Assembly: GCA_021775515.1 (NCBI GenBank)
Contig: JAJFHR010000292.1
Span: forward strand, 1 to 8,288
Source of the DNA: Hyphomicrobiales bacterium
Lineage (GTDB): Bacteria; Pseudomonadota; Alphaproteobacteria; Rhizobiales; JAJFHR01
DNA length: 8,288 nucleotides
Reading direction: 5' to 3'
The notes beneath the pieces were generated by a model that saw only the letters and a list, made by a program, of their open reading frames with translations, had not been told where the DNA came from and ran no database searches. The translations under genes and the position numbers were made by a program. Below are positions 1-5,268 of the stretch, in pieces (within the stretch, counting starts at the first letter, position 1; the number at the start of each line of letters is the position of its first letter).

Positions 1-1
1 A

Positions 2-52
2 TTCGGCACCGCGTACCTGGACTACAAAAAAAGCGTCAGGCGCTGGCTATAA
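2..52 (+). CDS. C-terminal end of a probable isoprenylcysteine O-methyltransferase-like membrane protein (partial)
   Basis: Reading from base 2, an open frame runs into the window and ends at TAA 50-52, giving FGTAYLDYKKSVRRWL. The pattern FG-x-x-Y-x-x-Y-K-x-x-V-x-RW-[LI]-stop is the usual C-terminal signature of the bacterial isoprenylcysteine carboxyl methyltransferase / phospholipid methyltransferase-like family. These are small integral membrane proteins that methylate with S-adenosylmethionine, and their substrates are mostly unknown in bacteria. Only 16 residues are visible, so the membrane segments and the SAM site lie outside the window. The call rests on this tail alone; a chance open frame of this length is possible, but the match to the family ending is good. 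Confidence 0.55.
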   Translation, partial: FGTAYLDYKKSVRRWL

Positions 53-82
53 TTAGCTGTTGTCTGAGATTACCCCCCTCCT

Positions 83-110
83 CCGCCAAAACGCATTGTT
101 TTTGCAACGG
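83..110. repeat. Imperfect palindromic repeat, copy 1
   Basis: Bases 87-107 are identical to 772-792, a 21-base direct repeat. The element is palindromic in design: an 11-base arm CCGTTGCAAAA, an 8-base centre CGCATTGT, then TTTTGCAACGG. In this copy the right arm (100-110) is complete, while the left arm is worn to CCGCCAAAA (83-91), as if two bases were lost and one changed. It lies upstream of the VOC gene. It could be an operator, a dispersed intergenic palindrome or the edge of an inserted segment; the sequence alone does not decide. Confidence 0.7.
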
Positions 111-304
111 TTTTCGCACCTTTCAATTACAATAAGTTAGCTGTCGCAAAAGATTGGCCAAATTCTGCTTCGAGCCGGTTCTCACTGCCCCTTGCAACAC
201 CGCGAATAGCGGCTACCGCCTCACATATCTTCGCTGCCGAAAATCAGTACATTCATGTCAGACCAAAATCTGCTTTAGTTGCGGAGAAGCATGAGTCGAG
301 AACC

Positions 305-309
305 TAGGA
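305..309 (+). promoter_or_regulatory. Ribosome binding site deciding the VOC gene start
   Basis: AGGAG at 305-309 lies 8 bases before ATG 318, an ideal distance. The upstream TTG 279 has no such site, and ATG 291 has only GGAG at 283-286, four bases away. This places the start at 318. Confidence 0.75.
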
Positions 310-317
310 GTTTCAAA

Positions 318-695
318 ATGCCAATCGAACCATGGATGAATTGCCGGGACATTCAAACCGCTATCGAGTTCTATACGCAGGTTCTGGATTTCGAGTTAGC
401 AGTCGCGCCGCATCCAAATCCGGAAAACTTCGACTCCCGCCATGCGGTTCTGTCCCGTGACGGCGATGTTCTCCACCTCGACAGCCATGCGCGTGATAAC
501 GGTGTCTTTGGCACTCAAATTTATGTTCGCGTCTCGAATGTCGACGAGCTTTGCGAAAGGTTTGTGGCAAAAGGACTTGAGCTGACGGTTCCCACCGGTG
601 GAACCACCCCGGTCGATCAGACATGGGGTATGCGAGAGATCGGGTTTCGAGATCCGGACGGCAACCGGGTGTCTTTCGGCCAACCAATCGGCTGA
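318..695 (+). CDS. VOC family protein (glyoxalase / bleomycin-resistance fold)
   Basis: The protein has 125 residues, typical for a single-module VOC protein of the bleomycin-resistance-like subgroup. Two beta-alpha-beta-beta-beta modules can be followed. The first spans residues 4-56, with the helix DIQTAIEFYTQVLDFEL and the strand VLHLDSH around H53. The second spans residues 66-121, with IYVRVSNVDEL, then PVDQTWGMREIGFRDPDGN, the family's signature ending, followed by VSFGQ. Relatives include small dioxygenases, lyases and drug-binding proteins that work as cytoplasmic dimers. E107 sits in the usual last-ligand position and H53 is a possible partner, but I cannot show that a metal is bound. 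The substrate is unknown. The gene stands alone between two copies of a palindromic repeat, with no partner gene on its strand nearby. The family is secure; the function is open. Confidence 0.85.
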   Translation: MPIEPWMNCRDIQTAIEFYTQVLDFELAVAPHPNPENFDSRHAVLSRDGDVLHLDSHARDNGVFGTQIYVRVSNVDELCERFVAKGLELTVPTGGTTPVDQTWGMREIGFRDPDGNRVSFGQPIG

Positions 696-765
696 GGCTC
701 TGGAAATTTTTCTCTGTTTTCCAAAAAATTTTTATCAAGCCAATGTCCGTTTTGTCGCCATCTGA

Positions 766-792
766 CCGTTGCAAAACGCATTGTTTTTGCAA
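766..792. repeat. Imperfect palindromic repeat, copy 2
   Basis: This is the second copy of the 21-base repeat (772-792 matches 87-107). Here the left arm CCGTTGCAAAA (766-776) is complete, and the right arm keeps TTTTGCAA (785-792) but ends in ACT instead of CGG. The perfect inverted part is therefore TTGCAAAA, 8 bases, TTTTGCAA at 769-792. Each copy preserves the arm the other has lost, so both probably come from one longer palindrome. The copies are in direct orientation, 685 bases apart, with the VOC gene between them. Confidence 0.7.
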
Positions 793-911
793 ACTCAACT
801 TGTCAGTTTAGGATCGAATGAACTATCTGGGTGAGCCATCACAGCTGGGGGACACCTGGTCAATCGTATATCGGTTTGGAGATTTTTTCCGGGCTCTAAA
901 AACCCGAAAGA

Positions 912-936
912 CGTGGAATGCTTTCGCATTACCACG
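912..936. other. Stable hairpin in a non-coding stretch
   Basis: CGTGGAATGC (912-921) pairs with GCATTACCACG (926-936) around a TTTC loop, giving ten base pairs with one bulged base. A short CGGG / CCCG pair (890-893 with 903-906) lies just upstream. No U-run follows on the plus strand, so it does not look like a terminator. It could be part of a small RNA or of a decayed repeat; no promoter is evident. Confidence 0.45.
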
Positions 937-1376
937 CCTCCCAGTTAAACGAGATCTGATAAAGAGGTTACAAGCCGCTAGGATCGCCACCTAGTCATCC
1001 AATCTCTATGACCGTTGAAATTCACCGGAAACATAAATTTCGAAGAAATCCACACTTCCTATGATCTTCTGTGGTCTATGATTACGTCATCAAAAAAGTC
1101 TTGCGACCTCAGTGACTTCATCGTCATACCTATCGAACGAATAGCCATCATTCATAGGAGCAGCGGCCCACCAATCACGTTCCAGACCATGAAAGGCAGT
1201 CCCGGCTGGCGACCGGGTATGCAGGACACCGAATTAATAGGCCAGTTGCCGACCGACTTATTCTTCCAGGCTGCACAAGTATATTGTTAACGATTTTGCC
1301 GTCCGTGTCGAATGTCTCTTACATTTCATCCACAGTATTTGACATATTTTTTCAGCATAAATTTGGCGGGTTGAGC

Positions 1377-3035
1377 TTAGTCCAGATTTGCATAAACCGG
1401 TGACCACACCATGTTCTCAATCAGTTTTTTCACGTCGGTTTTTTTGTCAAACTCACTGAGACCTTCTTTAATTGCGGTTTTTCCAACAGCCACAGCAATT
1501 CTCATACTAAGAGCGCGTATTCCGTTGACCGGTGGCAGAAGTGAGGTGCCGTTCTGACCAGCTTTAGGCACGGACTTGCCGATAATCTGCGCGGCAGTCA
1601 TGAACATTTCATCACTGATGCGCGTAGCTTTGACAGCCAGCACACCGAGACCCATTCCTGGGAATGCGTAGGAGTTATTGCACTGGGCTATTTGGTGGTT
1701 TACGCCATCGTAATAAACCGGCTCAAACGGACTGCCCGTGGCAACCAGGGCGCGGCCATCACTCCACCGCAAAATATCTTCAGGAAAGGCTTCCGCTCGA
1801 ATTGTGGGATTTGACAGCGGCAAAATAATCGGCCGTCTGTTAAGCTCCGACATCATTCTTACGACTTTTTCGCTGAATATGCCGGTTTGACCAGACACGC
1901 CGATTAATATATTTGGCCGGGCATTGCGGATCACATCGACCAGGCCGAAATAACTATATCTGGACAATTGCCATGTTCCCAATTCTTCAGTTGAGCGGGC
2001 AAAATATTTTTGTTGTTCGGTCAAATCATCGATGTCTTCACGCAACAGGCCATCACGATCAACAAGAAAAAACCGCGATTTTGCTTCCTCTTCGCTTAAC
2101 CCCTCGCGCATTAGTCCACGAACCAGTTGATCGGCAATGCCGCAACCAGCTGTTCCAGCTCCAACGATACAAAACTTCTGATTGGCAAATTTTCCGCCCG
2201 CAGCCCTGACCCCCGCCATAACCGTTCCCATGGTTACGGCAGCTGTTCCTTGGATATCATCGTTAAAACAACATAGCTCATTGCGATAACGCTCAAGCAG
2301 TACATTGGCATGGGTTCGGCCAAAATCTTCAAATTGTACCAAGGCCTTAGGAAATTGCCGTTTGATCGCCTGCATGACTTTATCGACAAAACTGTAGTAC
2401 TCATCGCCAGAAATACGTTGATGGGCCCAACCGATATAAAAAGGATCGTCCAACAGCTCCTTATTGTTGGTGCCGACGTCCAATAGGATCGGCAAACAGA
2501 CTTTAGGGTCAATACCGCCATTTGCTGTATATAGCGAAAGCTTGCCAATGGGGATTCCCATTCCCCCTGCTCCTTGATCACCAATGCCCAATATGGCTTC
2601 ACTGTCCGTCATCACAATAACATCGACTTGTTCCGGGGTCGCATTTTGCAGAATTTGGTCAATGTAATCGCGCTCAGGATATGAAATGAACAGACCGCGG
2701 GGCTTTCGGTAAATTTCTGAAAATCTCTGGCAGGCCTCCCCTACAGTGGGCGTGTAAATGATCGGCGTCATTTCTTCAACGTGATCAGAAATCAACTGAT
2801 AAAACAGGGTCTCATTGTAGTCTTGAAGCTGGCGCAAGAAAATATGGCGGCCGATATCAGTATCTTTTTGAAGATAGGCGCGATAGGCGCGTTTTTCCTG
2901 CTGGTGAAGAGTTTCTTCATGGGGAGGAAGGAGGCCCAGAAGTCCATATTTAACACGCTCTTCGTGGCTGAATGCCGTCCCCTTGTTAAACTGGGGCAAT
3001 TCAAGCAGTTGTTGACCATGTGGCCGTTGCTTCAT
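1377..3035 (-). CDS. maeA: NAD-type malic enzyme (malate to pyruvate), E. coli MaeA-like
   Basis: The 552-residue protein oxidatively decarboxylates malate to pyruvate and CO2 in the cytoplasm, feeding pyruvate from the TCA cycle. It aligns along its whole length with the E. coli NAD-malic enzyme and eukaryotic malic enzymes. The N-terminal domain has NKGTAFS, LLGLLPP and IYTPTVG with the catalytic Tyr94. GMGIPIGKLSLYT carries catalytic Lys165. QFEDF (E236, D237) and FNDDIQGTA (D260) supply the divalent metal ligands. A Rossmann domain follows with GAGTAG at 292-297, and LPLSNPT and ATGSPF lie further on. NAD rather than NADP preference is inferred from the subfamily, not read from residues. 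The start at ATG 3035 is chosen because AAAGGA lies 9 bases upstream and the N-terminus then matches the family; an in-frame TTG at 3098 lacks support. It is divergent from the cysteine synthase gene, with tandem repeats upstream. Confidence 0.93.
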   Translation of the reverse strand: MKQRPHGQQLLELPQFNKGTAFSHEERVKYGLLGLLPPHEETLHQQEKRAYRAYLQKDTDIGRHIFLRQLQDYNETLFYQLISDHVEEMTPIIYTPTVGEACQRFSEIYRKPRGLFISYPERDYIDQILQNATPEQVDVIVMTDSEAILGIGDQGAGGMGIPIGKLSLYTANGGIDPKVCLPILLDVGTNNKELLDDPFYIGWAHQRISGDEYYSFVDKVMQAIKRQFPKALVQFEDFGRTHANVLLERYRNELCCFNDDIQGTAAVTMGTVMAGVRAAGGKFANQKFCIVGAGTAGCGIADQLVRGLMREGLSEEEAKSRFFLVDRDGLLREDIDDLTEQQKYFARSTEELGTWQLSRYSYFGLVDVIRNARPNILIGVSGQTGIFSEKVVRMMSELNRRPIILPLSNPTIRAEAFPEDILRWSDGRALVATGSPFEPVYYDGVNHQIAQCNNSYAFPGMGLGVLAVKATRISDEMFMTAAQIIGKSVPKAGQNGTSLLPPVNGIRALSMRIAVAVGKTAIKEGLSEFDKKTDVKKLIENMVWSPVYANLD

Positions 3036-3044
3036 CTGGGCATG

Positions 3045-3050
3045 TCCTTT
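3045..3050 (-). promoter_or_regulatory. Ribosome binding site deciding the malic enzyme start
   Basis: Read on the minus strand, AAAGGA ends 9 bases before ATG 3035. No comparable site precedes the in-frame TTG at 3098. A nearer ATG at 3043 is in another frame and stops after three codons. Confidence 0.65.
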
Positions 3051-3099
3051 TGGCGTTGCCTGCGGTGTCAGCAAAAAATGACAAATTGATAATTTCAAT

Positions 3100-3131
3100 C
3101 AGCCATGAAAGAACATATGCAACCATGAAAG
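3100..3131. repeat. Tandem 12-base repeats upstream of the malic enzyme gene
   Basis: CAGCCATGAAAG (3100-3111) and CAACCATGAAAG (3120-3131) match at 11 of 12 bases and start 20 bases apart, about two DNA turns. They lie 65-96 bases upstream of the malic enzyme start, where a transcription factor site would be expected. Which protein might bind is unknown. Confidence 0.4.
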
Positions 3132-3284
3132 CAAGAGGAAACCGACTTTCTACTCCCGCAGTCAACAGAAGTTACCAAGGATACCAAATTGCGCATATTT
3201 TGATCGTTTGATTGTCCCGGCGGAAAGATCGAAAGGGACGCGGGCAATAATACACCTAATATTTTCCCTGTCCCGCCACATTGC

Positions 3285-3313
3285 TTGAACCTTCACATGG
3301 CGATCTATATCCT
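3285..3313 (+). promoter_or_regulatory. Putative sigma-70 promoter of the cysteine synthase gene
   Basis: TTGAAC (3285-3290) and TATCCT (3308-3313) are separated by 17 bases. Transcription would start near 3320, leaving a leader of about two dozen bases that holds the AAGAGG ribosome binding site (3333-3338) before ATG 3344. The match to consensus is moderate, and no operator is recognised. Confidence 0.4.
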
Positions 3314-3343
3314 GACGCAAACACATTCATCCAAGAGGTTTAA

Positions 3344-4390
3344 ATGACCACATCCACGGGCATGATTGATGCCATCGGCAATACCCCCTTAATTCATTTA
3401 CGGCGGGCATCCGAAATCACCGGTTGCAAAATTTTAGGCAAGGCCGAATTTATGAATCCCGGTCAATCGGTAAAAGACCGGGCCGCTCTTTTCATTATCA
3501 AACAGGCCATTCAATCCGGCAGCCTCAAACCGGGTGGCATCATCGTTGAGGGCACGGCCGGCAACACCGGTATTGGCGTTGCCCTGGTCGCAAATGCACT
3601 AGGATTCCGCTCGGTGATAGTTATCCCCGACACTCAGTCCGACGAAAAAAAGGACATGCTGCGCATTGCCGGCGCAGAGCTCGTGCAGGTTCCAGCGGTT
3701 CCCTACAGCAATCCCAACAACTATCAGAAATATTCAGCCCGGCTTGCCGAAACTCTTGCAAAAACCGAAGCCAATGGCGCTGTATGGGCTCAGCAGTTCG
3801 ACAATGTTGCAAACCGCCAGGCCCACATTGAAACCACAGCGCCGGAAATCTGGGAACAGACCAACGGCCAGGTAGATGGCTTTTGTTGTGCGATTGGTAC
3901 CGGTGGCACCATTGCCGGTGTGGGTATGGGGCTGAAAGCTTATAATCCTGCCATTCAGATTGCTGTCGCCGATCCGCCGGGTTCGGCGATGTTTAATTAT
4001 TACGACCACGGCGAACTCATCTCTGAAGGCAGCTCAATTACCGAAGGCATTGGCCAGGGCCGTATTACGGCTAACTTGGAGGGTGCTCCGATTGACAAGG
4101 CATATTTCGTCTCTGATGAGGAATCGGTGCAAACGGTATTTGATCTTCTGAGTGAAGAAGGTTTGTGTTTGGGCGGATCGAGCGGTGTAAATGTCGCCGG
4201 TGCGATAAAACTGGCCCGCGAGATGGGACCTGGCCATACAATCGTAACTGTGCTCTGCGATTTTGGAACACGTTATCAAAGCAAACTTTTCAACCCTGAA
4301 TTTCTCCAATCAAAAAACCTGCCGATCCCGCAGTGGCTCGTATCCAGCCACACCGACGTGCCGGATGTAACCGTTGAAACTGATGCATAA
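3344..4390 (+). CDS. cysK: Cysteine synthase A, alphaproteobacterial PLP-dependent type
   Basis: The 348-residue protein is a fold-type II pyridoxal-phosphate enzyme. It replaces the acetyl group of O-acetylserine with sulfide to make cysteine, in the cytoplasm. Visible landmarks are IGNTPLIHL near the N-terminus, NPGQSVKDRA with the PLP lysine K44, the substrate loop EGTAGNTG at 69-76, the phosphate-binding loop GTGGT at 185-189, SITEGIGQG at 230-238 and GGSSG at 277-281. The substrate loop has Ala where E. coli CysK has Ser (TSGNTG); this, and the length of about 345 against about 320 residues, are what I recall of a distinct alphaproteobacterial branch. Cystathionine beta-synthase-like activity cannot be excluded from sequence alone. 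A good ribosome binding site (AAGAGG, 3333-3338) supports the start. It heads the cluster with alaX and sseA but is followed by a terminator-like hairpin. Confidence 0.9.
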   Translation: MTTSTGMIDAIGNTPLIHLRRASEITGCKILGKAEFMNPGQSVKDRAALFIIKQAIQSGSLKPGGIIVEGTAGNTGIGVALVANALGFRSVIVIPDTQSDEKKDMLRIAGAELVQVPAVPYSNPNNYQKYSARLAETLAKTEANGAVWAQQFDNVANRQAHIETTAPEIWEQTNGQVDGFCCAIGTGGTIAGVGMGLKAYNPAIQIAVADPPGSAMFNYYDHGELISEGSSITEGIGQGRITANLEGAPIDKAYFVSDEESVQTVFDLLSEEGLCLGGSSGVNVAGAIKLAREMGPGHTIVTVLCDFGTRYQSKLFNPEFLQSKNLPIPQWLVSSHTDVPDVTVETDA

Positions 4391-4391
4391 T

Positions 4392-4400
4392 GCGTGTCTC
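4392..4400. repeat. Detached arm of the palindromic element
   Basis: GCGTGTCTC immediately follows the cysK stop. It is a copy of the left arm at 4446-4453 and is perfectly complementary over 9 bases to GAGACACGC at 4482-4490. It could compete with the inner arm for pairing in RNA. Confidence 0.5.
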
Positions 4401-4408
4401 CTTTTTTC

Positions 4409-4443
4409 GGGTTCATTTGACACACTTGAACCCTTTGTATTTT
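4409..4443 (+). terminator. Probable intrinsic terminator after cysK
   Basis: GGGTTCA (4409-4415) and TGAACCC (4427-4433) form a perfect 7-base stem around an 11-base loop, followed by TTTGTATTTT. It begins 18 bases after the cysK stop. The stem is short and the T-run is interrupted, so it may be leaky, which would let some transcripts continue into the editing gene. Confidence 0.55.
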
Positions 4444-4445
4444 GC

Positions 4446-4490
4446 GCGTGTCTTTATCGCAAAACCGCTGCCCACTTTTGCGAGACACGC
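4446..4490. repeat. Dispersed-type intergenic palindrome upstream of alaX
   Basis: GCGTGTCT (4446-4453) pairs with AGACACGC (4483-4490), and CGCAAAA (4458-4464) pairs with TTTTGCG (4476-4482). Four unpaired bases (TTAT, 4454-4457) and an 11-base loop remain, so 15 pairs form in all. On the minus strand the core reads CGCAAAAGTGGGCAGCGG and then TTTTGCG. This is very like the short palindromic repeats I recall as scattered between genes in Rhizobiales genomes (RIME-like elements). Assignment to a named family is from memory and unverified. Confidence 0.6.
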
Positions 4491-4507
4491 TTTAGAAAGC
4501 CTGTTCC

Positions 4508-5215
4508 ATGACTGATTTAGTTTTTAGAGACGATGCTTACCTGCGGGAATGCGAAGCGCGCGTTGTTAATGTCAATGATCGAGGCGGGATAATTCTCGAC
4601 CGCACTAACTTTTATGCCACCAGTGGCGGGCAACCTGGCGATTGCGGTGAAATTGAAATTGACGGCCTGGGCAGATGTCAAATTGCGACAACTGTGTATG
4701 ACAGCGACAAAAAAATTGTTCATGTGGCACCTGAGGGATCACCCCTGCCTCAACCTGGCAGTTCGGTTTTATGCAAACTCAATTGGGATGTCCGCTTTGC
4801 TCATATGCGAATGCATACAGCGCTTCATCTGCTTTCCGCCGTTTTATCCTATCCGGTAACCGGTGGTCAGATTGGCGCTGATCGCGGGCGTCTTGATTTT
4901 GATATTCCTGATGCCGGTCTGGACAAGTTGGAAATCGGTGAAGAGCTCAACCGGCTCATTCAAGGAAATCACGAGGTTACTCAACAGTGGATCCTTGATG
5001 AGGAATTAGCCGCTAATCCAGAGTTGGTAAAGACTATGGCCGTCAAGCCACCGATGGGCACCGGAAAGGTCCGATTGATTGAAATAAAGGATTGCGATCT
5101 TCAGCCCTGCGGCGGCACGCATGTTGCCAACACCGCGGAAATTGGCGAGGTTTATATCGCAAAAATCGAAAAAAAGGGCGGAAAAAATCGCCGCGTTCGG
5201 CTCGCTTTCAGGTAA
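4508..5215 (+). CDS. alaX: Stand-alone alanyl-tRNA editing protein (AlaX type)
   Basis: The 235-residue protein matches the editing (second) domain of alanyl-tRNA synthetase found as a free protein. Such proteins hydrolyse Ser-tRNA-Ala, and in some cases Gly-tRNA-Ala, in the cytoplasm. The N-terminal beta-barrel part has FYATSGGQPGDCG (36-47), a family hallmark. The zinc site is complete: HTALH gives H103 and H107, and CGGTH gives C201 and H205. GKNRRVRLAF near the end is also typical. There is no aminoacylation domain and no C-terminal oligomerisation domain, which fits the medium AlaX class. The start at ATG 4508 gives a normal N-terminus, though the upstream site GAAAG (4494-4498) is weak. 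It lies between cysK and sseA, an order I believe is shared by other alphaproteobacteria. Exact substrate preference is not readable here. Confidence 0.9.
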   Translation: MTDLVFRDDAYLRECEARVVNVNDRGGIILDRTNFYATSGGQPGDCGEIEIDGLGRCQIATTVYDSDKKIVHVAPEGSPLPQPGSSVLCKLNWDVRFAHMRMHTALHLLSAVLSYPVTGGQIGADRGRLDFDIPDAGLDKLEIGEELNRLIQGNHEVTQQWILDEELAANPELVKTMAVKPPMGTGKVRLIEIKDCDLQPCGGTHVANTAEIGEVYIAKIEKKGGKNRRVRLAFR

Positions 5216-5268
5216 ACTGTTTGACAACGCCACCGGCAGCTTAGCCACACAGGCGGTAAGGGGGAGAC

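Larger units (their letters stand above)
53..317. other. Intergenic region upstream of the VOC gene
   Basis: No gene is visible between the stop at 52 and the VOC start at 318. The stretch holds one copy of the imperfect palindrome (83-110) and a TACAAT at 128-133 that could serve as a -10 box. The nearest TTGCAA (102-107) lies 20 bases upstream of it, too far for a normal -35, so no promoter is called. A small GCGG-CTA-CCGC hairpin is at 209-219. In-frame TTG (279) and ATG (291) codons extend the VOC frame upstream, but neither has a well-placed ribosome binding site. Confidence 0.5.
696..1376. other. Long intergenic stretch without a convincing gene
   Basis: This 681-base gap separates the VOC stop from the convergent malic enzyme stop. 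Just after the VOC gene, TGGAAA (701-706) can pair with TTTCCA (718-723) before an A/T run, a weak terminator-like shape. Next come palindrome copy 2 (766-792) and a hairpin at 912-936. CTAGG (978-982) and CCTAG (990-994) form one more small inverted repeat. A 91-codon open frame runs from TTG 1015 to the stop at 1288-1290. It has no ribosome binding site, and I recognise no family in it; it may be a decayed gene or chance. No clear terminator for the malic enzyme gene is visible between 1290 and 1376. Confidence 0.5.
3036..3343. other. Divergent intergenic control region between maeA and the cysteine synthase gene
   Basis: This 308-base gap must carry the promoters of both divergent genes. 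On the maeA side are two near-identical 12-base repeats 20 bases apart (3100-3111 and 3120-3131). On the synthase side are three mutually complementary segments, GTCCC (3214-3218), GGGAC (3235-3239) and GTCCC (3270-3274), followed by a plausible sigma-70 promoter at 3285-3313. No small gene or known riboswitch pattern was recognised. Confidence 0.5.

Noticed and set aside
279..317. Earlier start for the VOC gene at TTG 279 or ATG 291
   Set aside because: Neither has a well-spaced ribosome binding site, and the extra residues do not fit the family's N-terminus; AGGAG before ATG 318 does.
1015..1290. 91-codon open frame as a real gene
   Set aside because: It starts with TTG and no ribosome binding site, and I recognise no family in the translation. 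It is kept only as a note within the intergenic entry.
3036..3098. Longer malic enzyme starting at TTG 3098
   Set aside because: The added 21 residues have no counterpart in the family, and ATG 3035 has a good ribosome binding site.
3195..3343. Known riboswitch (for example SAM-II) in front of cysK
   Set aside because: The complementary segments do not fit the conserved core that I recall for SAM-II or other alphaproteobacterial riboswitches.
5221..5226. TTGACA as a -35 box of a separate sseA promoter
   Set aside because: No acceptable -10 box lies 16-18 bases downstream; the sequence there is GCCACA.
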